A stretch of DNA of 64,000 nt. It comes from Pararhodonellum marinum. Lineage in GTDB: Bacteria > Bacteroidota > Bacteroidia > Cytophagales > Cyclobacteriaceae. The translations under genes and the position numbers were made by a program. Below the pieces are notes generated by a model. The model saw only the letters and a list, made by a program, of their open reading frames with translations. It searched no databases and was not told where the DNA came from. Positions 7,681 to 16,323 of this stretch are shown in pieces; within the stretch, counting starts at the first letter, position 1; each line of letters starts with the position of its first letter. The DNA lies in NCBI RefSeq assembly GCF_015354735.1, contig NZ_JACEFJ010000001.1:1-64000 (forward strand), written 5' to 3'.

Positions 7681-9528
7681 TTAAATTTCTGCAAGGGCTT
7701 TAAGTTCTTCCTCGTATCCGCCGGATAAAATAGGGAAACGATACCAGGTTTTGGGGTCTACGTTGAATTCATCCAAATGGAAAGCAGGGGCAAGGCGTTC
7801 CCTCTTCCATTGATTTCTAGACCAAAGCCGGAAAAACTTGCTGATATAGGTCTTCAAAATTTGAGGATCCAAATCCAATTTGGACTTGAGTTGATGGTAG
7901 ACATCCATAGGAGAAAGCCTATCACGAATGGCCAGTTTTTCAATCTCCACAATGATTGCATAGGGCATCAGGTCATCTTCATCGGTTTGATGTTGTGCGC
8001 CTGGCCTTAGTTCTGCGGTAGGTTGAAGCGCATTTACCCCTTTTAGCCCCTCGTATCCCAGGGTGATTTCTGCCCATTTCAGCCATTGTAGGATAAAAAA
8101 CTTATCTACCGCGGCAATGGGAGAGATGCTTCCGCTCGTATCTCCATCCATGGTGGTATAGCCCACATCGCCTTCGCTCCTGTTAGAAGTGGTCAACAGC
8201 AAGGCATTTTCAAGGTTGGCAAGCATCCAGATAATGGGAGATCGGGCCCTTGCCTGTATGTTTTGCAGAGTGATGTCATCCTTTTCCCAAGTAAGTTTTC
8301 TTCCGATGGCCTGTTCGATTTTGCGGGTGTAGGACTGCACCTCATCGGCAATCTGCCAATGGTAAAACCGGGCCCCCAAGCTATTGGCAAGCAATCGAGC
8401 ACTATCATAGGTGTCTTTGGATGAATTGACAGATGCTTGGTAAGCTGTGCTCAAAAGTTGGTGAACCAAGGCCTGTTGGGCATTCTTCTCGGGGAGTTCC
8501 ATTTCCAACCCAAGCTTTTCCATGAATCTGCTTAGCCCCAATTCCTCAGTACCTCGCTTGACCATCTCTGCGACCAAGACAGCAATGGTAGCGCTATCCG
8601 CCCCGCCACTTAGGGAAAGGACAAAGCCTTTGCTTCGGCTTTTTCTCAGGTAATCAAACAACCCCAAGGTGGCCGCTGCGGTAAACTCTTCTTTTTTGAC
8701 GTGTTGGGAAATAAGCGGAGCTCGGTTTCCGGTTTGTTCATCAAGTGTTTCCACCAACAATTGAAAATCCTTAAAGGAAAGCAGTTCGTTTTTGGCCAAT
8801 AGTTTTCCTTTCGAGGCCAATAAAATCTCCCCGTCAAAAATCATCCTGCCCGATTCATTGCCTAGCAGGTTCACATAGAAATAATGGGCATTGAGCAGTT
8901 CTGAGCTCTCCCTAACCAGGTTTTCACGAAGCAGGCTTTTTCCCATGGCAAAATGGCTTGCACTAGGGTTAAAAATCAAATCCATTCCACGGGCTTGAAG
9001 TCGGTATCCGGGACGGATTTCCCCCCTCCAGGCATCCTCACAGATTTCAAAGCCATATTTGTAGCCTTTTTTCTCAAAGGTAAGGTCCCCTAAGGGAATT
9101 TTTTGACCAAAAAAATCCAAATCCACCACCTTGCCAGCCGGCCAAGGGGTAAACCATCTGAATTCATAATGAACCCCATCAATGGCCATAAATTGCTTGG
9201 CCACTATACCGATCAGGGTCTGGTTTTCGATAATGGCCATCCCGTTGAAAACTTCTTTGCCCAGCCGTACCGGTGTGCCTACTGCTACAGTGATGTTCTC
9301 ACAATGGGGTATGAGTTCTTGTACTTGTTCCAGGGCTTTTCGGGGATACCAATTGCTTAAAAAAAGGTCCTCCGATCCGTAACCCGTGATGGAAAGTTCT
9401 GGGAGACACAACACATCTACTTCTTGGGATTGGGCCTCCTTAATGGCTGAAAGGATGTGCTGAAAATTTCCGGACCAATCCAGCGGGGTTTGGTTTACGG
9501 TAGCACCTGCGATTTTTATTTGGGACAT
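7681..9528 (-). CDS. nadE: Glutamine-dependent NAD+ synthetase
   Basis: Converts deamido-NAD to NAD with ATP, using ammonia released from glutamine, in the last step of NAD synthesis. The 615 residues form two domains. The N-terminal nitrilase-type glutaminase has a Glu-Lys-Cys triad at E44 (LPELSITGYG), K111 and C163 (GFEICEDAW). The C-terminal ATP pyrophosphatase domain has the P-loop LSGGADSA. Length and order match the two-domain enzyme. It lies 45 bases after rnc on the same strand and may be the last gene of acpP-fabF-rnc-nadE. Confidence 0.95.
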   Translation of the reverse strand: MSQIKIAGATVNQTPLDWSGNFQHILSAIKEAQSQEVDVLCLPELSITGYGSEDLFLSNWYPRKALEQVQELIPHCENITVAVGTPVRLGKEVFNGMAIIENQTLIGIVAKQFMAIDGVHYEFRWFTPWPAGKVVDLDFFGQKIPLGDLTFEKKGYKYGFEICEDAWRGEIRPGYRLQARGMDLIFNPSASHFAMGKSLLRENLVRESSELLNAHYFYVNLLGNESGRMIFDGEILLASKGKLLAKNELLSFKDFQLLVETLDEQTGNRAPLISQHVKKEEFTAAATLGLFDYLRKSRSKGFVLSLSGGADSATIAVLVAEMVKRGTEELGLSRFMEKLGLEMELPEKNAQQALVHQLLSTAYQASVNSSKDTYDSARLLANSLGARFYHWQIADEVQSYTRKIEQAIGRKLTWEKDDITLQNIQARARSPIIWMLANLENALLLTTSNRSEGDVGYTTMDGDTSGSISPIAAVDKFFILQWLKWAEITLGYEGLKGVNALQPTAELRPGAQHQTDEDDLMPYAIIVEIEKLAIRDRLSPMDVYHQLKSKLDLDPQILKTYISKFFRLWSRNQWKRERLAPAFHLDEFNVDPKTWYRFPILSGGYEEELKALAEI

Positions 9529-9573
9529 AGTGAATAACTTACCATGAAAAACACAACCAAGGACAATAGTGTT

Positions 9574-10317
9574 CTAGATGCTCAGATTTAATTTTTCACA
9601 GGCATTTTGGGCAGCCTCCTGCTCGGCTTTTTTCTTGGTAGAACCCTTTCCCTCGGTGAATTTTTCTCCTTTGATCCAAAGTTCCACCAGAAATTCCTTG
9701 AAACGCTGCCCCCCACTGACCGACTTGAGTTGAAAGTCCACCTCGACATTTTCTTTTTGGGCCCATTCTATGACTTTGCTTTTGAAATTGATGGTGGTGC
9801 TGATGATGTTGTCCAGGTCAAAATGGTTCATCATTATCCTTTTGATCACAAAACGTCTACAAAAGCCATAACCCCGGTCCAGGTACACGGCTCCAACAAG
9901 TGCTTCCAGGGTATCCCCATAAATGGATTTGTGGGCATGTAAGCCTTTGATGGAAATTTCGGATTGCATCAGTTTGGATAGGCCTATTTTAAGACCCACT
10001 TGATTTAGGGCTTCGCGGTTGACGATTCTTGACCTGGTTTCAGTCAGAAATCCTTCATCTCTGTAAGGGAATTTATGGAAGAGATACTCTGCTATGATGG
10101 TGCCTAAGACAGCATCACCCAAGTACTCCAGGCGCTCATTGGAAATTTTGATTCCGTTTTTGAGTTCTTCGGCCGCAGATGAATGCTTGAGGGCAAGTTT
10201 GTAGAGGGATAAATTTAAAGGCTTGCGCCCGACCATCATTTTGATATCGGAGGCAAGCCTTTTTTCTTTTTTGTTGTAGGTAAGCTCTTGTAATCGGAGA
10301 AGTCTTAAGATTTTCAA
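9574..10317 (-). CDS. rnc: Ribonuclease III
   Basis: Cuts double-stranded RNA (rRNA precursors, structured mRNAs). The RNase III signature NERLEYLGDAVLG carries the metal-binding acidic residues, and a C-terminal double-stranded RNA binding domain ends with GSTKKKAEQEAAQNA. The longest reading frame begins with TTG at 10353 and would overlap fabF by 34 bases. I prefer the in-frame TTG at 10317, two bases after the fabF stop, giving 247 residues starting MKILRLLRLQEL. Both starts are non-ATG, so the choice is tentative. The acpP-fabF-rnc order is widespread in bacteria. Confidence 0.93.
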   Translation of the reverse strand: MKILRLLRLQELTYNKKEKRLASDIKMMVGRKPLNLSLYKLALKHSSAAEELKNGIKISNERLEYLGDAVLGTIIAEYLFHKFPYRDEGFLTETRSRIVNREALNQVGLKIGLSKLMQSEISIKGLHAHKSIYGDTLEALVGAVYLDRGYGFCRRFVIKRIMMNHFDLDNIISTTINFKSKVIEWAQKENVEVDFQLKSVSGGQRFKEFLVELWIKGEKFTEGKGSTKKKAEQEAAQNACEKLNLSI

Positions 10318-10319
10318 GG

Positions 10320-11573
10320 TTATCCTGCTATTTTTTTGAAGATAATGGAGCAATTGTGTCCACCAAATCCAAAAGTATTGCTCAAAGCTGCTCTTACTTC
10401 TCTTTTTTGGGCTTTGTTAAAGGTCAGGTTAAGATGTACATCCAGGTTTTCATCGTCCGTGAAGTGGTTGATGGTGGGAGGAACTATCCCGTTTTGAACT
10501 GCCAAGATGGAAGCAATGGCCTCAATGGCTCCTGCTGCACCCAACAGGTGACCAGTCATCGACTTGGTGCTACTGATGTTGAGTTTGTAGGCATGGTCCC
10601 CAAATACCTTTTGGATGGCCTTTACCTCACTTACGTCCCCTAAAGGAGTGGAGGTGCCGTGTACATTGATGTAATCGATATCTTCCGGCTTGAGGCCGGC
10701 ATCTTCAAGGGCGAGCTGCATGACATTGCTTGCACCTTCACCGTCAGGATGGGGAGCCGTGATGTGGTGTGCATCGGCTGTCATACCGCCGCCAACTAAT
10801 TCTGCGTATATTTTTGCTCCACGGGCTTTGGCATGCTCGTATTCTTCGAGAATGATAGCGCCTGCACCTTCTCCCAAAACAAAACCATCACGGTCTTTAT
10901 CGAAAGGTCTGGAAGCGGTTTCCGGAGCATCATTTCTTTGGGATAAAGCCTTCATGGCGTTGAATCCACCAATTCCCGCCTCGGTAACAGCTGCTTCTGA
11001 GCCACCACTGATGAAGACATCAGCTTTTCCCAGACGGATATAATTGAAAGCATCGATGAGGGCATTGGTGCCAGAGGCACAGGCGGAAACAGTTACGAAA
11101 TTAGGTCCCTTAAATCCATACTTGATGGAAATGAAACCAGTACTGATATCCGCAATCATTTTGGGAATAAAGAAAGGATTGAACCGGGGAGTTCCATCCC
11201 CCCGGACAAAGTCACTGACTTCATCCTGAAAAGTCTTTAGGCCTCCTATTCCTGATCCCCAGATCACGCCAGCCCTAAGCAGGTTGATTTTTTCCAGGTC
11301 CAAGCCAGAGTCCAAAATGGCTTCATCCGCTGCAATCATGGCATACTGGGTGAAGGGGTCCATTTTACGTGCTTCTTTTCTATCGAGGTATTGCTCAGCG
11401 TCAAAGTCTTTGACTTCGCAGGCAAATTGGGTCTTGAAAAGGGAAGCGTCGAATCTAGTAATAGGAGCAGCGCCACTCACTCCATTCTTCAATCCTTCCC
11501 AGAATTCCGGGACAGTTTTGCCGATTGGTGTAAGTGCGCCTAAACCCGTTACTACAACTCTTTTTAAATTCAT
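10320..11573 (-). CDS. fabF: 3-oxoacyl-ACP synthase II
   Basis: Condenses malonyl-ACP with acyl-ACP in fatty acid elongation (KAS II, cytosolic). The 417 residues carry the full Cys-His-His triad: C165 in VSACASGTN, the His in NVHGTSTPLGD near 304, and the His in MTGHLLGAAGAIE near 340. Length is that of typical FabF. It follows acpP by 20 bases and precedes rnc by two, so the three genes very likely share a transcript. Confidence 0.97.
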   Translation of the reverse strand: MNLKRVVVTGLGALTPIGKTVPEFWEGLKNGVSGAAPITRFDASLFKTQFACEVKDFDAEQYLDRKEARKMDPFTQYAMIAADEAILDSGLDLEKINLLRAGVIWGSGIGGLKTFQDEVSDFVRGDGTPRFNPFFIPKMIADISTGFISIKYGFKGPNFVTVSACASGTNALIDAFNYIRLGKADVFISGGSEAAVTEAGIGGFNAMKALSQRNDAPETASRPFDKDRDGFVLGEGAGAIILEEYEHAKARGAKIYAELVGGGMTADAHHITAPHPDGEGASNVMQLALEDAGLKPEDIDYINVHGTSTPLGDVSEVKAIQKVFGDHAYKLNISSTKSMTGHLLGAAGAIEAIASILAVQNGIVPPTINHFTDDENLDVHLNLTFNKAQKREVRAALSNTFGFGGHNCSIIFKKIAG

Positions 11574-11593
11574 AAATGAATTTTGGTGATTTA

Positions 11594-11830
11594 TTATTTC
11601 ACGTTTGCTTCCAGGTAGCTGATCGCTTGACCAACGGTCCCGATTTGCTCCGCCTGGTCATCTGGAATAGAGATGTTGAATTCTTTTTCAAATTCCATGA
11701 TGAGTTCCACGGTGTCCAAAGAATCAGCACCTAAATCATTGGTGAAGCTGGCCTCAGGGGTTACTTCAGACTCTTCTACGCCTAATTTATCTACGATAAT
11801 GGCTTTTACTTTTTGAGCAATTTCAGACAT
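11594..11830 (-). CDS. acpP: Acyl carrier protein
   Basis: Carries growing acyl chains on 4'-phosphopantetheine attached to S37 in the GADSLD motif. The protein is 78 residues and acidic. The reading frame extends 14 codons further upstream, but ATG at 11830 ([10 protein letters not shown]) matches the family start, and the candidate promoter box at 11860-11867 overlaps the extension. It is first in the acpP-fabF-rnc unit. Confidence 0.97.
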   Translation of the reverse strand: MSEIAQKVKAIIVDKLGVEESEVTPEASFTNDLGADSLDTVELIMEFEKEFNISIPDDQAEQIGTVGQAISYLEANVK

Positions 11831-11859
11831 GTTGTGATCAGTTTTGTTTAAACACTCCG

Positions 11860-11891
11860 CAAAGAAATGCATTTAAAGTCTTAATGTCAAA
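11860..11891 (-). promoter_or_regulatory. Candidate promoter for acpP-fabF
   Basis: On the minus strand, TTTG (11888-11891) is followed after 20 bases by TTTCTTTG (11860-11867). The second box matches the Bacteroidota -7 element TAnnTTTG at all but one position, and the spacing lies within the usual range. The inferred start of transcription is about 20 bases before the acpP ATG. Confidence 0.4.
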
Positions 11892-11951
11892 AAAAACATT
11901 AAACTAAATTTAAGATATTCTCCCCAAACTTAGAAGTTCTGATATTATTTT

Positions 11952-11959
11952 TAAATTTG
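11952..11959 (+). promoter_or_regulatory. Candidate -7 box for the IPExxxVDY-pyk unit
   Basis: TAAATTTG is an exact match to TAnnTTTG and lies 20 bases before the ATG at 11980. No convincing -33 TTTG was found at the usual distance, so confidence is modest. Confidence 0.35.
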
Positions 11960-11979
11960 CTTTTCAAAATTCTTCCTCA

Positions 11980-12408
11980 ATGAAGAAAACCAAACTCCTG
12001 GTTGAACACCATTATGAATTCGAACTTTTAGGAATTGTCGCTCCCCTCAAAGATTATAAAATGGCGTGGGTAATCAATAATTCCTTGGGAGTGAAGTTGA
12101 CCAAATCGAGGGACTTTGAACTTGAATTTCTCAACCAGCCCAACCTGTTGATTTCCCAGTTTGCACTGGAAAAAGAACACGGTTTTATACAATTGCTTCG
12201 CAACCGGTCATTGTCCCCGGTAGACCAGGCGCTTTACCTTGTTCCTGAGCTAAAGATCATGGATTATTTTCTACTGCTTCAGGATATGACCTTCGAAATG
12301 AATATTAATACGTATATTGAGGCCCTTTCCGACAACCAATACATTCAGAATGTGGTCAAACTGGAAGTCTCGAAATTAAAGTCAAAAGAAAACCTTTTAA
12401 CCTATTAA
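11980..12408 (+). CDS. IPExxxVDY family protein
   Basis: A 142-residue cytosolic protein of a family named after its motif, seen here as VPELKIMDY at residues 88-96. Members are largely restricted to Bacteroidota and have no established function that I know of. It ends 14 bases before pyk, and a lone TAnnTTTG box lies upstream, so the pair is probably one operon. A role connected with pyruvate kinase is a guess from position only. Confidence 0.85.
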   Translation: MKKTKLLVEHHYEFELLGIVAPLKDYKMAWVINNSLGVKLTKSRDFELEFLNQPNLLISQFALEKEHGFIQLLRNRSLSPVDQALYLVPELKIMDYFLLLQDMTFEMNINTYIEALSDNQYIQNVVKLEVSKLKSKENLLTY

Positions 12409-12422
12409 AACACCCATCAAAA

Positions 12423-13856
12423 ATGAGAGTACCCGTCTTTAATAAAACAAAGATCCTTGCTACCATAGGCCCAGCCTCCAATAACCGTGAAACGCTTACC
12501 GAGCTGGTTATGTCCGGAGTGGATGTATTCAGACTGAATTTTTCACATGGGACCCATGCCATTCATGCCGAGGTGATTGAATTGATCCGCAGCATCAACA
12601 AGGAGCAGAAATTGAACATTGGTATTCTTCAGGATTTGCAGGGTCCAAAAATCAGGGTTGGTGAAGTGGAAAACAACGGGGTGTTGATCGAGCCAGGTGC
12701 TTTCATTACCATCACCAATGACCCGGTGATAGGCAATGCATCCCTCATCAGTACGGTCTACCAAAATCTCCCCAATGACGTGGTCACAGGCGACAGGATT
12801 TTGATAGACGACGGCAATTTGGAATTGATCGTAATGGACACCGATGGGCATACCAATGTCAACTGCACCGTGGTACATGGGGGTTTATTGAAATCACGAA
12901 AAGGAATTAACCTGCCGAGTACCAAGGTCAGTGCCCCATCTTTGACAGAAAAAGACCTGGAGGACCTCGAATTTGGATTGGCCAATGAAGTCGATTGGAT
13001 TGCCTTGTCTTTCGTGAGATCTGCTGAGGATATCATTGATCTTCGTCAGCGAATAGAAAAAGCGGGAAAAAAATGCAAGATCGTTGCCAAAATTGAAAAA
13101 CCTGAGGCCCTGGAAAATATAGATTCCATCATCGAAGCAACGGATGCCCTGATGGTGGCAAGAGGAGATCTGGGTGTAGAAGTGCCCATGGAAATCGTGC
13201 CCATCTGGCAGAAGAAAATGGTGGAAAAATGTAAAATTGCCTGCAAGCCGGTCATCATTGCAACCCAGATGATGGAGAGCATGATCCTCAATCCAAGACC
13301 TACCCGAGCAGAAACCAATGATGTGGCCAATGCTGTACTTGATGGTGCTGATGCGGTGATGCTTTCAGCAGAGACAGCTTCCGGCAATTTCCCTATTTTG
13401 GCTGTGAAGGCCATGAACAGTGTCATAGACTATATAGAAAAAAACGCCGACATATACCACAACCTTTATAAAATCCCGGAAGACGACGATACTTTTAAAA
13501 GCAATAACGTGCTTTTGATGGCCAGCCGGCTTTCAAGAAATGTGAAAGCCAAAGCAGTCGTAGGCATTACCATGTCAGGTTTCACCGCCTTCCGACTGGC
13601 TTCCCACCGACCGCAGGCAGATATCTTTATTTTTACCAGCAACCCCCAGCTGATCACCCAGTTGAGTTTGGTCTGGGGTGTCAGACCCTATTTTTATGAC
13701 AATGCGACCTCTACCGACGGTACCTTCCAAGACATAGAAGACCAGTTAAAAGAGGACGGATTTGTCAAGACCGGCGATGTGATCATCAATACAGCCAGCA
13801 TGCCCCTTAAATCCAAAGGCAGAACCAACATGCTGAAAATACATGAAGTAAGTTGA
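12423..13856 (+). CDS. pyk: Pyruvate kinase
   Basis: Makes pyruvate and ATP from phosphoenolpyruvate and ADP, the last step of glycolysis. The active-site signature IVAKIEKPEAL is present, followed by ARGDLGVEVP; the N-terminal KILATIGPAS and the RLNFSHGTHA motif are intact. The length of 477 residues is that of a standard bacterial enzyme without the extra C-terminal PEP-utiliser domain. It is preceded by the IPExxxVDY gene and followed by about 900 bases of repeat DNA. pfkA, another glycolytic gene, lies 6 kb away. Confidence 0.97.
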   Translation: MRVPVFNKTKILATIGPASNNRETLTELVMSGVDVFRLNFSHGTHAIHAEVIELIRSINKEQKLNIGILQDLQGPKIRVGEVENNGVLIEPGAFITITNDPVIGNASLISTVYQNLPNDVVTGDRILIDDGNLELIVMDTDGHTNVNCTVVHGGLLKSRKGINLPSTKVSAPSLTEKDLEDLEFGLANEVDWIALSFVRSAEDIIDLRQRIEKAGKKCKIVAKIEKPEALENIDSIIEATDALMVARGDLGVEVPMEIVPIWQKKMVEKCKIACKPVIIATQMMESMILNPRPTRAETNDVANAVLDGADAVMLSAETASGNFPILAVKAMNSVIDYIEKNADIYHNLYKIPEDDDTFKSNNVLLMASRLSRNVKAKAVVGITMSGFTAFRLASHRPQADIFIFTSNPQLITQLSLVWGVRPYFYDNATSTDGTFQDIEDQLKEDGFVKTGDVIINTASMPLKSKGRTNMLKIHEVS

Positions 13857-13868
13857 TTTGTTGTAGCT

Positions 13869-14276
13869 AGTTGGAGATGGGATGTAAATGGTAAGTATTG
13901 GAAGTTGGAAGTTGGAAGTTGGAAGTTGGAAGTTTGAAGTTTGAAGTTGGAAAATTTGTCGGATGACGGATGACGGATGTGAAAATGGTAAGAAGTGAAA
14001 GGTAAGAGGTGGTAGGTGGGATGTAAATGGTAAGTATTGGAAGTGGGAAGTTGGAAGTTTGAAGTTGAAGACGGATGTCGGATGTCGGATGAGAAAATGG
14101 TAAGAAGTGAAAGGTAAGAGGTGGTAGGTGAGATGTAAATGGTAAGTATTGGAAGTTGGAAGTGGGAAGTTGGAAGTAGAGAGGATTTGACAGATGTTGG
14201 ATGACGGATGACGGATGTGAAAATTGTAAGAAGTGAAAGGTAAGAGGTGGTAGGTGGGACGTAAACTGAGTCAAAC
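13869..14276. repeat. GTTGGAA/GTAAGAA heptad array (about 400 bp)
   Basis: The whole stretch reads as 7-base words with almost no break of phase: GTTGGAA several times, GTTTGAA, CGGATGA, GTAAGAA, GTGAAAG, GTAAGAG, GTGGTAG and so on. A higher-order unit of roughly 130-145 bases (GGAAGTT words, CGGATGA words, then the GTAAGAAGTGAAAG block) appears three times with differences. The plus strand contains very little C. Because 21 bases make seven codons, the array encodes false protein repeats such as LPTSNFQ on the minus strand. Confidence 0.85.
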
Positions 14277-14288
14277 ATATCCATTGAG

Positions 14289-14529
14289 AAATCCCGAAGG
14301 CCTGTCTACCGACTAGATAGAGATTTAATACCGAGAGGTTATTAGCCCCGGGTGGCAACCCGGGTAGAATAGAATGTCGAATAGAAATAAAACCCTGAAA
14401 GGGTTTAATGGATAGGGTAAAAGTTTCAAGCTGAAAGGTGAAAGCTTTGTAATTCTCCCAATTCATCATTCATCATTCTAAATTCATCATTCAAAACTCG
14501 TAATTCAATAATCATGGCCATTTGAATAA
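14289..14529. repeat. 241-bp tandem unit A with hairpins
   Basis: First of two tandem units. It begins AAATCCC and contains an imperfect CTACC/GATAG arm pair, a strong hairpin CCCGGGT-GGCA-ACCCGGG (14347-14364), a second hairpin AAACCCT-GAA-AGGGTTT (14390-14406), and then a nine-heptad TC array (14455-14517). No coding potential is credible. Resemblance to REP- or MITE-like hairpin repeats is noted; no transposase is near. Confidence 0.85.
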
Positions 14530-14771
14530 AAATCCCGGAGGGCTGTCTACCGACTAGGTAGAGATTTAATACCGAGAGGTTATTAGCCCCGGGTGGCAAC
14601 CCGGGTAGAAAAGAATATCTGGAAGAAATGAAACCCTGAAGGGGTTTAAGGGACAGGGTAAAAGTGTGAAGCTGAAAGATTCGTAACTCGTAACTCCCAA
14701 TTCATCATTCATCATTCAAAACTCGTAAATCGTAAATCGTAACTCGTAAATCCCAATTCATCATTCAACTC
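14530..14771. repeat. 241-bp tandem unit B with hairpins and TC-heptad array
   Basis: Second copy of the unit. The CCCGGGT/ACCCGGG hairpin is unchanged, and the first small stem is perfect here (CTACC/GGTAG). It ends in 13 consecutive heptads, each starting TC (14681-14771). The last two run into the 3' end of rqcH, whose stop codon (14761-14763) is formed by a repeat word. Confidence 0.85.
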
Positions 14772-16320
14772 CCTTCGGCACCACCATCACTACTTTTTCA
14801 CGGTCCACAGCCACGGCACCGGGAGCGGAGCCTTTGACTTTTCGGACATATTTGCAGGGGGTGTACATGACCGGAGCAAGGCTTTCATTTTTGTTTTTGG
14901 AATAGTAGGCAGCCAATTCAGCGGCTCTTTCAATCAGGTTTTTGGGAAAAGCAAGGCCTGAACGCTGTTTGATGATTACGTGAGAACCAGAGACATCCTT
15001 TGCATGCAGCCATAAGTCATCTTTCCAGGCAAAATTGCGAAGCATTTCATCGTTGGCCTTTGCCGATTTACCTACCCAAATTTCAAATCCTTCTATTTCA
15101 AATTTCTTAAAGGGAACCTGTGTTTCCTGATCTTGTTGTTTCCGAATCAATTTTTCATCCTTGAGGAATTGCCTCAATTCCTTGAATTGTTCCATGCCTG
15201 CCAGGGTCTCCAATTGCCTTTGTATTTCCAGAAGGTAATTTTCCCTTTCCGCAATATTTTGCTGGACCTTTTGGATTTCAATGTTTCTGTTTTTGCTTTT
15301 TCGATAAAGGTTCTCTGCCTGCAATTGGGGCTTTACCCCTCTTTTTAGTGAAACTTCAATTTCCTCATTGTTGTAAAAATCGAATAGCATGACTTTTTCG
15401 GCTTCTTGGGGAATTTGGTGCAGGTTGGCCATGATGATGTCAGCCAACTGACTTGGGGGATCTTCTCCGATCAGCGCATTCAATTTTTCGGTGGATTTTT
15501 TCAGGTAGGCCAGGGTTTTTTTTCTTTGGTCTTCCAGCACTCTCTGCCAGTGCAGTTTTTCCTTTTCAAAGGCCCCTTGAATTACCGCATATTTGAAATA
15601 GACGTTGGTAGCTTCCAAGGCACTTTCGGTCATGAAAACTGCCCTATCTATGGGAAGCATGGTCAGGATATACCCTTTTTCTGCCTCATAAATCTGAAAC
15701 AAAGGCGTCTCCAACATGTCCATTAAATCCTGCATCAGTTTCCAGCGGCTTTGTAGGTCTGCTTCAAGATAGCCTTTTGCCTTTAGCCATGCCCGTGGTA
15801 CCTTACCTAAGGTAGGAAGAAACTGTGTGGCATTCCCTTCAAGTCTTTTAAAGGTACTCTCGCTCAAATCAAGGTTTTTTTCCAGAGAGGTCAATTCCAG
15901 GGATCTGTCATCCACAAGCCCTTTCCTAAAGAGATTGACCGGAAAATCAGCATCCTTTTCATAAAGCAAAATATTGCTCCTAGAGCCATGCATCTTAAAA
16001 AGCAGCTTTTTGCCGGACTCCAGCACAAGGTAAAATGCTCTTTCGAATGAAATAAGGACCACATCTACAATCACCTCGCCACTCAACTCACCAAAAAGGG
16101 TTGCTGTATTGGTCTTTTTCCGTTGGAAATTTTCGGGAAAACTCAAGCAGGTGTTGGCTGGACTGAGGTGGGCTCTAATGTATTGTTCTTTGTCTTCCTT
16201 TTCAAGGGCAATGATTAACTCATCTTTGTTTTGAGAAAAGCATGTTACCACGCGCATCCCTTTCAAAAGGGCTTTGAGTTCAGGGCATAGATAGGTAAAG
16301 AAATGGTAATTAAGATGCAT
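14761..16320 (-). CDS. rqcH: Rqc2/RqcH-like NFACT protein
   Basis: Member of the NFACT (Rqc2/RqcH/FbpA) family. In bacteria RqcH binds stalled 50S-peptidyl-tRNA complexes and recruits tRNA-Ala to add C-terminal alanine tails that mark the peptide for degradation. The 519 residues contain an NFACT-N region, a central coiled coil (about 265-400) and the NFACT-R domain near the C terminus (LWLHAKDVSGSHVIIK, then CKYVRKVKGSAPGAV). It is somewhat shorter than the Firmicutes proteins. It is last in a five-gene minus-strand run, three bases after the MBL-fold gene. Its final codons and stop lie inside a heptad array. Confidence 0.88.
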   Translation of the reverse strand: MHLNYHFFTYLCPELKALLKGMRVVTCFSQNKDELIIALEKEDKEQYIRAHLSPANTCLSFPENFQRKKTNTATLFGELSGEVIVDVVLISFERAFYLVLESGKKLLFKMHGSRSNILLYEKDADFPVNLFRKGLVDDRSLELTSLEKNLDLSESTFKRLEGNATQFLPTLGKVPRAWLKAKGYLEADLQSRWKLMQDLMDMLETPLFQIYEAEKGYILTMLPIDRAVFMTESALEATNVYFKYAVIQGAFEKEKLHWQRVLEDQRKKTLAYLKKSTEKLNALIGEDPPSQLADIIMANLHQIPQEAEKVMLFDFYNNEEIEVSLKRGVKPQLQAENLYRKSKNRNIEIQKVQQNIAERENYLLEIQRQLETLAGMEQFKELRQFLKDEKLIRKQQDQETQVPFKKFEIEGFEIWVGKSAKANDEMLRNFAWKDDLWLHAKDVSGSHVIIKQRSGLAFPKNLIERAAELAAYYSKNKNESLAPVMYTPCKYVRKVKGSAPGAVAVDREKVVMVVPKGVE

Positions 16321-16323
16321 CCC

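Noticed and set aside
13694-14469. Long minus-strand reading frames of 196 and 200 codons with LPTSNFQ-type protein repeats.
   Set aside because: They are translations of the 7-bp periodic DNA: 21 bases equal seven codons, so any open frame there gives a seven-residue repeat. Two frames are open at once, one runs into pyk, and no signal peptide or family pattern is present.
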